Below are positions 1-9,137 of a DNA stretch of 64,000 bases, in pieces. Each line of letters starts with the position of its first letter. The stretch's first letter is position 1. The DNA is from Paenibacillus tianmuensis (lineage in GTDB: Bacteria > Bacillota > Bacilli > Paenibacillales > NBRC-103111): NCBI RefSeq assembly GCF_900100345.1, contig NZ_FMTT01000001.1:248001-312000 (forward strand), in the 5' to 3' direction. The notes under the pieces are model-generated. The model saw nothing but the letters and a program-made list of their open reading frames with translations, was not told where the DNA came from and did not search any database. A program made the position numbers and the translations under genes.

Positions 1-382
1 GCGCATGCTGCGCATTGCCGCTTTCCGCATCCGGCGAGAGAGCTTTTATCGCGCCGTTCTCATCCGTCACATAGAGCTGGGAGAAGCCAGGCAGGTTATT
101 TTTCACCGACTGGATTTTGCGCGTCAAGCCGGCCCGGTCGCGAAACCCGGGACCGGATGCGCTGATCGTTGTAGCGAGCGTATCCACGGCGTTGCGGTAA
201 TAATAAACGTACGTCTCGACGGCGTCGGCGAGACGCTTCGTCGCATGTTCCTGCGTCTTGTTGTACTCCTGCGTCAGCTTGTTGATTTGCTGCACTTGAA
301 TGGTGCCAAGGATCAGCACCGGCACGATCGCCATAACCGCAAAGGCCAGCGTCAGATGAGTGCGTAACGAACGATGATTCAC
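1..382 (-). CDS. Membrane sensor protein, N-terminal part only (MCP or sensor kinase)
   Basis: Reading leftward from a GTG at 382 (preceded by a GGAGG-like site) the frame stays open to the window edge, giving about 127 residues. The start has a short basic stretch (NHRSLRTHL), one hydrophobic segment at about residues 8-28, then a soluble stretch (VETYVYYYRN, LPGFSQLYVTDENGAI) like the extracellular Cache domain of chemotaxis receptors and sensor histidine kinases. The signalling half lies outside the window, so MCP and kinase cannot be told apart. The start choice rests on the GTG and its ribosome binding site; no ATG fits. Confidence 0.6.
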   Translation of the reverse strand, partial: MNHRSLRTHLTLAFAVMAIVPVLILGTIQVQQINKLTQEYNKTQEHATKRLADAVETYVYYYRNAVDTLATTISASGPGFRDRAGLTRKIQSVKNNLPGFSQLYVTDENGAIKALSPDAESGNAQHA

Positions 383-410
383 GGGTTCCTCCCGGTGTGT
401 TAGAGTGGGT

Positions 411-470
411 GGGAAAATAGAAAAGCAGAAGCCTTTCCATGCGGCGCTGCCGCTGGAAATTCCCCTGCTT
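411..470 (-). terminator. Intrinsic terminator downstream of the GNAT gene
   Basis: On the minus strand a nested hairpin (AAGCAG..TTTCCA-GCGGC/GCCGC-TGGAAA..CTGCTT) is followed by TTTTCTATTTTC. It lies just after the GNAT stop and upstream of the partial sensor gene. Confidence 0.7.
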
Positions 471-521
471 GTACTTTCTAGTGTAGCTTGTATTCGGTCT
501 CAGGTCAATATACGAGGCCCA

Positions 522-992
522 TTACCGGAGCATTCCTTTGTAGATCCCCGGCACGGAATCCGGAATTTCTATCGCGCCGACCGTCTTTTCGTAAAAAGCG
601 ACCGGCCCCGCGCCGCCGATCACGGCATAGCCGTATCCCTGGGCTCGCATGTCGTGCAAGCAGGCCAACAGCAGAGCGGCGCCGACGCCTTTGCCGCGGC
701 ACACTTCGTCTACGCCGGTCGGGCCGAAAAAGCCTTTGGAAGTCGCGTCGTAACACGCGAAGCCGACCACTTTGTCCTCCAAGGTAGCGATAAAGCACGA
801 GGTCGGATGTCCGCTAATCGCGACGTCGCATTCGCTCTCCCAATGGGGATTGAATTTTTCCTTAACCCAGCTTCGAATCACATGCTTCTCCGGCACGAGC
901 GCCCTGCGGATCGTAAAGCCCGCGTTCTCCAGTTTGGCTCGGAGCGGGGCGTCATCCGGAAGCTCGTACAGCTTCACTAACATATCCGGCAT
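522..992 (-). CDS. GNAT family N-acetyltransferase
   Basis: This 156-residue protein has the acetyl-CoA binding motif of the GNAT fold (CRGKGVGAALLLACL, about residues 97-111, matching the R/Q-x-x-G-x-G/A signature) followed by a late beta strand with GPVAFYEKTVGA, the usual motif B region. Family members move an acetyl group from acetyl-CoA to an amine; the substrate cannot be read from sequence. An AGGAGG lies about 12 bases before the ATG. The VOC gene upstream on the same strand is only about 40 bases away, so the two may be co-transcribed. Confidence 0.85.
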   Translation of the reverse strand: MPDMLVKLYELPDDAPLRAKLENAGFTIRRALVPEKHVIRSWVKEKFNPHWESECDVAISGHPTSCFIATLEDKVVGFACYDATSKGFFGPTGVDEVCRGKGVGAALLLACLHDMRAQGYGYAVIGGAGPVAFYEKTVGAIEIPDSVPGIYKGMLR

Positions 993-1029
993 CGTTCTGT
1001 GTTCCCTCCTGATGTGCGGTTGAGATTCG

Positions 1030-1407
1030 TTATGCAGCTTCGAAAAAAATGAGGCGGTTCCCGAACGGGTCCGTCACGGTAAGCTCCTGGGTTTCCCAAG
1101 GAGTAGTTTCCAGGCCGGGCTTGGCGTACTTATAGTCTTTAGCTTCAAGCTTCGCATGGAACGCTTCGAGGTTCTCGACTTCGATGCGGACCGCGGCCCC
1201 CGGGGAGCAATCCCCATGATGCTCGCTTAAATGGAGCGTACACGCTCCAAGCGAGATTTGCATGTATAAGGGGAAGTTTTCCTCAAACCGGTGCTCCCAA
1301 TCGACCTGAAAGCCGAGATAGTCCAAATAAAACGCTCTCGCTTTGGTTTCGTCGAATATTCGAAGAATCGGGGTAACCGATTTCAAGGCGAATGACCCAT
1401 TGCTCAT
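1030..1407 (-). CDS. VOC/glyoxalase superfamily protein
   Basis: The 125-residue product starts MSNGSFALKSVTPILRIFD and shows a single betaalpha-betabetabeta VOC-type module with FYLDYLGFQVDWEHRF near the N-terminus and the usual end VTDPFGNRLIFFE. This pattern fits the glyoxalase/bleomycin-resistance superfamily. The metal-site ligands cannot be assigned with certainty and the substrate is unknown. I chose the ATG at 1407 because GGAGGTG precedes it; the frame is open for 29 more codons upstream but these look non-coding and would run into the neighbouring oxidoreductase gene. Confidence 0.8.
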   Translation of the reverse strand: MSNGSFALKSVTPILRIFDETKARAFYLDYLGFQVDWEHRFEENFPLYMQISLGACTLHLSEHHGDCSPGAAVRIEVENLEAFHAKLEAKDYKYAKPGLETTPWETQELTVTDPFGNRLIFFEAA

Positions 1408-1456
1408 AAACGCACCTCCGTCACAGCTTATTGTATACCAAAACCGGGCTGCGAAT

Positions 1457-2503
1457 CTAGTAAATCCGGATTTTTTCCGCCAGCTTGGACGCATCGCGGC
1501 CTACCCAGCCGAGCAGCGCCGACCCTCGGGACGACTGCCACGGCAGGCCGAGATAATACAGCCCGGACACCGGGCTGACGCCGCCGTGGTGAATAGGGTT
1601 TCCCTGTGAATCGGTGGCGCCGTCGATCTGTATCCACCGGTAGTCGCTGCGGTAGCCGGTCGACCACACAATATTGCTGACTTCCGCTTCGGTTCCGTTT
1701 TCGAATACAATGCGGTTTCTGCGGATTTCGACGGCTCTTGGCTTGAGCAGCACTTTTTGATCCGCTAGAAGCGATTTCAGTTCGAGTCCGTAAATTTTCT
1801 CGGGCTGCTTCTTCAGCCACGAGCCGGCCAAGGAGTCGGTACCTGCATAGATAATCCCGAACAGGTCCAAATACCAAAAAATGCTTTTGCCCAGCGCATA
1901 CAGCGGATTAAAGTGCAACTCGCTTCCCGCGGACAAATAGACTAGCCGCTCCCGGGATAACTCTACGGCGATCTGCGCGCCCGAATTGCCGGCACCGACG
2001 ACAAGCACAGGTCCGTCCCGCAGCTCGCCGGGATTCCGGTATGCGCTGCTGTGCGTTTGATAGATTTCGTCCGGAATCCCGGAGGCAAAGCCGGGAATGT
2101 AAGGCGTGTGGAACGGACCGGTTGACACGATGACTTTGCCCGCTCGATAGCTTCCCCGATTCGTTTCGAGGAGGAAGCCCTGGCTCGTCTTGGTCATCGA
2201 CACGACCTGCGTCTTCAATTTTACCGGCAGGGAAAAACGTTTCGCGTAAGCTTCGAGGTAGTCAGCAACTTCGTCCTTGTTCGGCATACCATTTGGATTA
2301 CCAGACATGGGCATGCCCGGCAGCGAAAATCTTCGAGGCGTGAACAGCACCAAGGAGTCATACCGGTTCCTCCAGCTGTCCCCGATGCGGTCGTTTGCTT
2401 CCAGCAAGGTAAACGACACCCCTTGTTGTTTCAAATAATATCCCATCGCGAGACCGGCTTGGCCGGCTCCGATCACTAGTACGTCAACTTGTTTCATCTC
2501 CAT
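1457..2503 (-). CDS. Flavin-containing monooxygenase-like NAD(P)/FAD oxidoreductase
   Basis: About 348 residues. The N-terminus carries an FAD-binding Rossmann motif (VLVIGAGQAGLAMG) and a second dinucleotide motif lies mid-protein (VLVVGAGNSGAQIA), the layout of CzcO/TrkA-type flavoprotein monooxygenases. ATG-like starts occur at 2503 and 2497; AAGGAG lies 4 and 10 bases before them, so either may be used. Such enzymes oxygenate small lipophilic or sulphur/nitrogen compounds in the cytosol; the substrate is unknown. A 23-bp palindrome upstream (2554-2576) suggests a repressor-controlled promoter. Confidence 0.85.
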   Translation of the reverse strand: MEMKQVDVLVIGAGQAGLAMGYYLKQQGVSFTLLEANDRIGDSWRNRYDSLVLFTPRRFSLPGMPMSGNPNGMPNKDEVADYLEAYAKRFSLPVKLKTQVVSMTKTSQGFLLETNRGSYRAGKVIVSTGPFHTPYIPGFASGIPDEIYQTHSSAYRNPGELRDGPVLVVGAGNSGAQIAVELSRERLVYLSAGSELHFNPLYALGKSIFWYLDLFGIIYAGTDSLAGSWLKKQPEKIYGLELKSLLADQKVLLKPRAVEIRRNRIVFENGTEAEVSNIVWSTGYRSDYRWIQIDGATDSQGNPIHHGGVSPVSGLYYLGLPWQSSRGSALLGWVGRDASKLAEKIRIY

Positions 2504-2553
2504 CAAACTCCTTCGCTTAAAACCTTTATATATAATTACAATATATGATCATT

Positions 2554-2576
2554 TATTCATATAATATAAATGAATA
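2554..2576. promoter_or_regulatory. Palindromic candidate operator upstream of the flavin monooxygenase
   Basis: TATTCAT - 9 bases - ATGAATA, perfect 7-bp arms, in an AT-rich stretch 50-70 bases upstream of the monooxygenase start. The spacing would suit a MarR- or TetR-type dimer. No matching regulator gene is adjacent. Confidence 0.4.
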
Positions 2577-2715
2577 GCTTCTTCATGTCAAGCTACTTGA
2601 AGCAGGCTTGCCATACTATCAACTATTTTTCAGGTCGTAATTTTCGGAAGAAGCCGACAGCTGGAAATTCAATTGACAATGAAATGAATAGGCGGCAGCC
2701 GGCTCGATTTTGATG

Positions 2716-2721
2716 TATAAT
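2716..2721 (+). promoter_or_regulatory. Candidate -10 element for the leader peptide/MFS transcript
   Basis: TATAAT preceded by TG, about 70 bases upstream of the leader ORF at 2793. No convincing -35 is present at 17 bases; a TTGACA at 2672 is too far away. Confidence 0.35.
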
Positions 2722-2792
2722 ACGATTTTAAAGCGACCTTTCCCGAATGATTCGTCCCGAGAGGCGCTAATTCCCAACGGAGGTGCTTCACC

Positions 2793-2861
2793 ATGCAAAA
2801 AAGCTTGGCCTATTCACTCAACCTAAGGATTACAGGAACGTTAAAACAACTAACGGCATGA
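2793..2861 (+). CDS. 22-residue leader peptide upstream of MFS exporter
   Basis: A small ORF with an excellent ribosome binding site (CGGAGGTG, 8 bases before the ATG) encodes MQKSLAYSLNLRITGTLKQL followed by TA and a stop. It ends 89 bases before the MFS start. The gap holds alternative hairpins, one of which covers the MFS ribosome binding site. This is the layout of translational attenuators that induce antibiotic-resistance exporters and ribosome protection genes when a ribosome stalls on the leader. The stalling residues and inducer are unknown. Confidence 0.6.
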   Translation: MQKSLAYSLNLRITGTLKQLTA

Positions 2862-2882
2862 CCCGTCCATCGGTGTGCAAGA

Positions 2883-2941
2883 GGCGGAAGCGCAAGAAAC
2901 CGTACTGCCCTGTGTGATGTGCGGTCTGCCGGAAAGGCGGA
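2883..2941 (+). promoter_or_regulatory. Candidate translational attenuator sequestering the MFS ribosome binding site
   Basis: GGTCTGCC (2923-2930) can pair with GGCGGATC (2936-2943) through a GGAAA loop, burying the AAGGCGG that precedes the MFS ATG. The same 5' arm TCTGCC can instead pair with an upstream copy of GGCGGA at 2883-2888. A further hairpin (CCGTAC 2900-2905 with GTGCGG 2919-2924) lies between. These are mutually exclusive structures by inspection; folding energies were not computed. Confidence 0.5.
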
Positions 2942-2950
2942 TCTGTCTGC

Positions 2951-4192
2951 ATGAAATTTCGCGCGTCACAAGTATATAAGATTAAAGTTTTTATGACGTC
3001 GCTCGCCAATGCGACGGCCTTTACAACCTATGCGGTATACTACATAAGTCAACTCGGGTTAAGTCCGTTCGAGCTGCTGCTCGTTGGTACGGTTCTGGAA
3101 GCAACGGTATTGATTTTCGAAGGAATTACGGGGGTGGTCGCTGATACGTATGGCCGGCGGCTGTCGGTTATTGCCGGGATGCTGGTGATCGGGGGCGCAT
3201 TTGTGCTGGAAGGCAGCGCGCCGTGGCTTGGGGGCGTTAGTCCTTTGCTTTCGCTGTTCGTGTGGATTCTGATTGCGGAATGTATCCGCGGCGTCGGCGA
3301 GACGCTGATCAGCGGAGCCGACACGGCTTGGATCGTTGACGAAGTCGGGGAGCAGCATGTGGGGCGCCTCTTCCTGGAAGGCAAGCGCTTGTCGCTGGTC
3401 GCTACACTGATCGGTATTGCGCTCAGCGTTGGGTTGTCCACGCTTGCGCCCAATCTGCCGTTTATCATAAGCGGTCTGATGTTTCTCAGCCTTGGGGCAT
3501 TTTTGCTTCTTTTCATGAAGGAGACCCGATTCGTCCGTCCGGAGCGGGTGGACAAGTTCTCCTATTGGCAGGAGATGAAGGCGACGTGGCTGTCCGGAGC
3601 ACGGGTAATACGCCGCCAGCCGGTGCTGCTGATGATTCTCGTCGTCACGCTGTTCAGCGGCGCAGCGTCGGAAGGCTACGACCGGCTCTGGGAAGCGCAT
3701 CTGATCAAGGAGATCGGCTTTCCTGCAGGACTGCCGTTCTCGATGGCAATGTGGTTCGGGCTGATCTCCGTCCTTGCGACGTTCCTCAGTCTGATTGCCG
3801 TACGGCTGGCCGAGAAGCGGCTGGATATGGGCAGTGAACGGGTGGTCGTCGTGGCGATGTTTGTTTTGACCGGCTTGCGGGTTATCGCTATCTTGTCATT
3901 TGCCTTCGCTCCCGGCTTTACTTGGGCGCTAGGCTCCGTACTTGCGCTTGGTATCATCGGAGCGCTCAGCGGGCCGATCTACGATACGTGGCTTAATCTG
4001 AACATCGAAGGTAAAGTCCGGGCGACCGTGCTTTCGATGATCAATCAGTCGGACGCGCTCGGCCAGACGGGGGGCGGCCCGTTCGTAGGATGGATCGGCA
4101 GCCGTCTTTCGCTTCGGGCGTCCCTTGTGACAGCCGCGGTGCTCCTGCTGCCGATTCTGGCCGTGTTCGGCCGGACGCTGCGCAAACGATAA
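2951..4192 (+). CDS. MFS efflux transporter, candidate antibiotic exporter
   Basis: 413 residues with about twelve hydrophobic segments. The loop after the second segment holds the MFS motif A in the form GVVADTYGRRLSVIAG (residues about 60-75), and ATFLSLIAVRLAEKR follows the central cytoplasmic loop. The family exports drugs by proton antiport from the cytoplasmic membrane. The ATG follows a weak AAGGCGG site that is inside a hairpin, and a leader peptide precedes it, pointing to induction by a translation-targeting drug. It is transcribed alone and ends at a strong terminator shared with the convergent DedA gene. Drug specificity is inference only. Confidence 0.85.
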   Translation: MKFRASQVYKIKVFMTSLANATAFTTYAVYYISQLGLSPFELLLVGTVLEATVLIFEGITGVVADTYGRRLSVIAGMLVIGGAFVLEGSAPWLGGVSPLLSLFVWILIAECIRGVGETLISGADTAWIVDEVGEQHVGRLFLEGKRLSLVATLIGIALSVGLSTLAPNLPFIISGLMFLSLGAFLLLFMKETRFVRPERVDKFSYWQEMKATWLSGARVIRRQPVLLMILVVTLFSGAASEGYDRLWEAHLIKEIGFPAGLPFSMAMWFGLISVLATFLSLIAVRLAEKRLDMGSERVVVVAMFVLTGLRVIAILSFAFAPGFTWALGSVLALGIIGALSGPIYDTWLNLNIEGKVRATVLSMINQSDALGQTGGGPFVGWIGSRLSLRASLVTAAVLLLPILAVFGRTLRKR

Positions 4193-4200
4193 AGAACGGC

Positions 4201-4232
4201 AAAAAGGCACGCCTTCAAAAGCGTGCCTTTTT
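4201..4232. terminator. Bidirectional terminator between MFS and DedA genes
   Basis: Perfect 12-bp stem AAAAAGGCACGC / GCGTGCCTTTTT with an 8-base loop; A-run on one side and T-run on the other serve both convergent genes. Confidence 0.9.
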
Positions 4233-4259
4233 CGTTTCCGTGATAGCTTGTACGAGCTG

Positions 4260-4793
4260 TTAATTCGAGAAAAAGCGGTGCATCAGCGACGCATGAAAAT
4301 GCGAGAAGTCGATCTGCGCCCCGACAAAATAGCCGATGGAGATAAAAAAAACGCACCAGCTGAACGCTCCGATAGCCGAGAACAGCAAATATTTGCGCTT
4401 GCCCATTCCGATAACGCCGGACAAGTAGCAGGTTAAGTGACGGATACCGGGAATGAAATAGCCGAAGCTGATCGTCCAAGGCCCGTAGCGCTGGAACCAA
4501 GCTTCCACTTTTTCCAGCCGTTCCGGGGTCAGCTTAATCCATTTGCCGTGCTTCCACAGCAGCGGCTTGCCGAACTTGCGGCCAAGCGCGTAGCTGCAGA
4601 GCATGCCGGTCATCGCTCCTGCCAGACTGACGGCGACCGAGAGCGAATAATTCAGCATACCGACCGACGCCAGATAGCCGATAAAGGTCATAAGCAGCTC
4701 GTCGGGGATAGGCAAGCCCACAATGCCAAGCGCCAAGCTGAAGAATAAAGCGATATATCCGTACTGTAAGATCATCTCCTGTATAAATTGCAC
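4260..4793 (-). CDS. DedA family (VTT domain) membrane protein
   Basis: 177 residues starting at a GTG with GGAG ten bases upstream. The sequence shows the DedA signatures: an early LGIVGLPIPDELLM re-entrant segment, GAMTGMLCSYALGRKFGKPL, and the conserved FGYFIPGIRHLTCYLSGV segment (charged FIPGxR motif), then a final membrane helix. DedA/VTT proteins move or scramble lipids such as undecaprenyl phosphate or phosphatidylethanolamine across membranes. It is last in a minus-strand operon with an AI-2E-type permease and a PssA-like protein (30-base gap), which supports a role in lipid or envelope homeostasis. Confidence 0.9.
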   Translation of the reverse strand: MQFIQEMILQYGYIALFFSLALGIVGLPIPDELLMTFIGYLASVGMLNYSLSVAVSLAGAMTGMLCSYALGRKFGKPLLWKHGKWIKLTPERLEKVEAWFQRYGPWTISFGYFIPGIRHLTCYLSGVIGMGKRKYLLFSAIGAFSWCVFFISIGYFVGAQIDFSHFHASLMHRFFSN

Positions 4794-4823
4794 GCGGACA
4801 CAGCTCCTCTCCAGCCGTAGGTG

Positions 4824-5369
4824 CTAGACGTTCTTGGTATCGTATACGGCTTTGCTTGGACGAAATGCCGGAATCTTGATCTTGCTGATCATCAGGAAAG
4901 AAAGACCGACAATGACCAGCACTGTCACTGCTATAAGATGCGCGGGCGGGTTCCACAAGGCAAATGCGGATAACAGACAGCCTGCTCCGGTAATGGGCAG
5001 ACCGATATGACAGCGATTGTGACAGGTTATTACGTTGAAACGGGCCAGCCGCAGCGCGCCGCATACCATGAACAACGCGGTCAGCAGCGTACCGTATACC
5101 GGCAGCTCGCGCAGGGCGACGACATAAATAATGATGGCCGGCGCGGCGCCGAAGGAAATCAGCTCCGATAAGGAACGAAGCTCCTTGGCGAATCCGCCCG
5201 ACAGCTTCAGCTTTTCCGCAAAATAGCCGCCGAACAAGTCCAGCAAGGCCGCAATCGCGACAAACAGCACCGCTGCGGCCACCTCCCGGTGGAACGCCAG
5301 CAGGAGCGAAATCATGCCGATACCCAGCCCCGCTGCTACGAACACAAACGGGATCGATTTTTTCAACAT
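4824..5369 (-). CDS. PssA-like CDP-alcohol phosphatidyltransferase homologue with degenerate active site
   Basis: 181 residues, the same length and membrane layout as Bacillus phosphatidylserine synthase, and colinear with it (LSELISFGAAPAIIIY; GALRLARFNVI; GLPITGAGC; FLMISKIKIPAF). The CDP-alcohol transferase signature D-x2-D-G-x2-A-R-x8-9-G-x3-D-x3-D, however, reads LDLFGGYFAE...GGFAKELRSLSE here: the second Asp is Gly, the Arg is Glu, the third Asp is Arg and the fourth is Glu. These residues bind the two metals and the CDP group, so normal catalysis is unlikely. GGAGGAATAATC precedes the ATG, five bases after the AI-2E stop. It is probably a non-catalytic paralogue. Confidence 0.8.
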   Translation of the reverse strand: MLKKSIPFVFVAAGLGIGMISLLLAFHREVAAAVLFVAIAALLDLFGGYFAEKLKLSGGFAKELRSLSELISFGAAPAIIIYVVALRELPVYGTLLTALFMVCGALRLARFNVITCHNRCHIGLPITGAGCLLSAFALWNPPAHLIAVTVLVIVGLSFLMISKIKIPAFRPSKAVYDTKNV

Positions 5370-5374
5370 TGTGA

Positions 5375-6412
5375 TTATTCCTCCTTAGGAGATAGGGGAA
5401 GCGCGAGGCGAATCGGCTGCCCCACCGTTTGAACCTCTAACAAATCAAGTAAAAATACAAATGTCGGAATTCCGACGATCAGGCCCCAGATGCCGAAGAA
5501 ATGTTCGGAGAACAGGAGCACGATAAAGGTGTAAAAGATCGGCAGGTGCGTCTTGGAAGCCATCAGCCGCGGGTTGAGCACATAGGCTTCCAATGCGTGA
5601 ATCAAGGTAATTATCACGACCAAATAGATGACATAGATGAAGCCGCCAAGGCTGAATGCAATAGCGCACAACGGAATCAGCGAGATGAATACGCCGGCGA
5701 CCGGAATCAAGCCAAGAACGAAGACCAAGAGCGTCAGGCCGAACAGGTTGGGAAAGCCCATCACCCATAAGGCGATCGTTGTGAGCGCACAGTTGATCAG
5801 CGCAATCATCAGCTGGGTTTCGATCACTTTGCCAAAGGTGAGGACGAATTTTTGGCCGAAGTATTCGATTTCTTGCACCAGCCATCCGATTTTGCTCGCC
5901 TGAAGCTTGTGCGTAAACTGTACAACGCTCGACTTGCTGAGCAGTAAAATCAAGCTCATAATGACGGACAGAAAACCTTCGAAGCCCCAATGGCCGACTT
6001 TCGTGATCATATCCAAACCCGGCTTGATGATGCTGCGAAGATCGAGCTGATGAACGACGGATACGAGGTAGCTCACGATTTCGTTCTGCGGATGCGCGTA
6101 GACCTCCTTTACCATCACAGCCAACTGGCCTGCTTCGTGAGCTATAGTTGGAAAAACTTTGAAGCCCCAGGCCACCAGCAGAGCGACAAGCAAAGCGTAC
6201 AGAATGGAGAGCAGCAGCTTGGAATCGATAGGAATGATCGGTTTAATCCAGCGATGGACCAAGTGATGAAGACGATCCATAAGGAACGTCATCAAGAATG
6301 TCAATAAGATGAGGTTCAGCATGCCTCTCAGCCAGAACAATAGCAGGCAGAAGAGCGCCAGAATGCCGAAGCGCTGCACATCTTTTCTTTGAAGAAAGGC
6401 CATCATATTCAT
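5375..6412 (-). CDS. AI-2E family transporter (TqsA/YdbI-like permease)
   Basis: 345 residues from the ATG at 6412 (MNMMAFLQRKDVQRF), with AAAGGA about eight bases before it. A more upstream GTG-type start adds ten residues but lacks a site. Seven to eight hydrophobic segments, a large middle soluble region, and the C-terminal GLTLLVFVLGLIPVAGVFIS / LMASKTHLPIFYTFIVLL pattern are typical of the PF01594 AI-2E exporter family. Members include autoinducer exporters and sodium/proton antiporters. It is the first gene of the AI-2E, PssA-like, DedA operon on the minus strand. Confidence 0.88.
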   Translation of the reverse strand: MNMMAFLQRKDVQRFGILALFCLLLFWLRGMLNLILLTFLMTFLMDRLHHLVHRWIKPIIPIDSKLLLSILYALLVALLVAWGFKVFPTIAHEAGQLAVMVKEVYAHPQNEIVSYLVSVVHQLDLRSIIKPGLDMITKVGHWGFEGFLSVIMSLILLLSKSSVVQFTHKLQASKIGWLVQEIEYFGQKFVLTFGKVIETQLMIALINCALTTIALWVMGFPNLFGLTLLVFVLGLIPVAGVFISLIPLCAIAFSLGGFIYVIYLVVIITLIHALEAYVLNPRLMASKTHLPIFYTFIVLLFSEHFFGIWGLIVGIPTFVFLLDLLEVQTVGQPIRLALPLSPKEE

Positions 6413-6604
6413 ACGAACATCCTTTCGATGGGAACGAGCCAAGTTTGTCTGCCAACATTATAACGCGCCGTTGTGTACTTCATGTGTCCTATCTTCGAAG
6501 AAGGCTCTTGTTTTAATTACTCCTTGGGACACACGAAAAACACAAGACTCATGTATAATAGAACAGGTAGGCACGTTACCGGATAAACAGGAGTTGTCAT
6601 TGCT

Positions 6605-7281
<677 letters not shown>

Positions 7282-7285
<4 letters not shown>

Positions 7286-9039
7286 AAAGAGGCGGCGTTA
7301 CCTTCAAGCTGTTCGCGATCACAGCGTCTTTTTTCATGTTATTTTACGCGATCGTTCTGCTCGGGCAGTTGCTGTTTTTTGAGAGATTTTACCAGAATCA
7401 GCGGTTGGATGGATTGGAAAAAAAGCTGCGGTCCTTCAGCGAGCAGTATGCGTCGAACCGTTGGGACGAGCCGCGCATTACCCGCGAGATGGGACAATTT
7501 ATCAGCCAAAATAAAGCCCAGCTCGCGATCCTGAATCCGGAAGGAAAACTGAAATACGACAATTTTTTTCGCATTGTCATCCGTGACGACAAAGGCGCTT
7601 CGGTCAAGGTTTCCTTGATTCTGTTGTCCGATTCCGATCAGAAGGATTTGCTGGCGGCCCATTTGCAGCGCGGCGACCGGATTCAGGTGGAGGGCGCATA
7701 CGACGAGGATGATCCGGCTAAAGAATTGATCTACGCGCTCGTCATAAAAAAAGCCGGAATGAAGGACATCGACAGCGCGGCAACGAGCGACGTTGAAGGT
7801 CCGTTGGAGCAGGTTTCCGGCGTCATCACCGACGCGCTGTTGCCCAGCCCGAATCTATGGAACTTGCGCCAGGGCTTATTGTACTTTGCCATTGGTGAAT
7901 CGTTCCCGCTTACCAACGAGCAGAAAGCCGATTTGCAGAGCGGCAAGATGATCGAACGAGAATGGACGGAGTCGATTACCGGCGTGCGCAGCTTCATTGC
8001 GATTCAGCCCGTAATGCGGGAAGGCAAAGTCAGCGAGCTGCTCTTCGCGACCACGTCGCTGCAGCAGATTAGTGAGGCTTACGGCGCGCTGCGGCTGTTC
8101 TACCTTTATATCGGGGTCGGAGGCATTGTGCTGATCCTGCTGCTCTCGCTGATTTTTTCCAAATTCGTTACCAAACCGCTCCTTACACTTAACAAATTCG
8201 CGCTGCGCATGGCCAAATTGGACTTCTCCGCCAAATCGCCCATCCGGAGCAACGACGAGTTCGGCAGCTTGTCCCACAGCTTGAACAGCTTGTCCGAATC
8301 GCTGGATCATACGCTCAAGGAGCTGCATGAGGCCAACGAGCAGCTTCGGGCGGATATGGAGGAGAAGCAGCGGATGGAGCAGCGGCAGAAGGAATTCGTC
8401 TCCAACGCCTCTCATGAATTGAAAACGCCGCTCAGCATTGTCAAGGGCTTCGCCGAAGGGCTGCGGGACGGTATCAGCGAAAGCAAGCGCGAGAGATATC
8501 TGGAAGTGATACTGGACGAAACAGAAAAAATGGAAGAACTTGTTAAAGATATGTTGGAGCTGACGAAGCTGGAATCGAAGACCATCAAGCTGAAGAAGAG
8601 CCGGTTTATGGTGAGCGAGCTGATCGAGGACATTGTCGACAAGCTGTCGCATCATTTGAACGAAAAGGGATTGAAGGTCGTTCATATGGCTGCGGGCGAG
8701 CATCCCGTCTATGCCGATCAAACCAAAATCGAACAGGTGTTGTTCAACATATTGGTAAATGCGATCCGTCATGCTGTGCCCGGCAGCGAAATTACCATAC
8801 GCATCGAAAGTAATGGGGAGCGGCTCCGAGTCGCCATCGATAACGAGGGGGAGAACATTCCCGAGGACCAATTGGATGACATTTGGGAAAGGTTTTACCG
8901 TGCGGAACGCTCCCGCAACCGGAAAACCGGAGGCACGGGGCTGGGATTGGCGATCGTCAAGCATATTTTGGAGCTGCACGAAAGCCGTTACGGGGTAACG
9001 AATACCGAAAAGGGCGTCAGTTTTTATTTTATGTTGTGA
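7282..9039 (+). CDS. Membrane sensor histidine kinase
   Basis: 585 residues with a first membrane helix at about 10-32, a long extracytoplasmic domain of around 230 residues, a second helix near 270-292, a HAMP linker, an LHEANEQLRADMEEKQ coiled coil, HisKA domain with the phospho-accepting H378 in SNASHELKTPLS, and an HATPase domain with N-box (NILVNAIRHA), DNEGENIP, and G-box (GGTGLGLAIVKHIL). It pairs with the response regulator that overlaps its start. The signal sensed by the large outer domain is unknown. Confidence 0.93.
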
Positions 9040-9090
9040 GCCGGAAAGCAAGTCACGCGGGAAAAAACATCGGTTGTACCGAAACACAAA

Positions 9091-9137
9091 TCAAGCCCTT
9101 GGCTGCTCCCGTCGGGAGAACCAAGGGCTTGAATGTT
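9091..9137. terminator. Terminator between sensor kinase and GH15 gene
   Basis: 12-bp stem TCAAGCCCTTGG / CCAAGGGCTTGA with an inner CTCCC/GGGAG hairpin, followed by ATGTTTT on the plus strand; it separates convergent genes and may serve both. Confidence 0.8.

Noticed and set aside
7876-9087. 403-codon minus-strand ORF opposite the sensor kinase
   Set aside because: Antisense shadow; kinase domains are complete on the plus strand.
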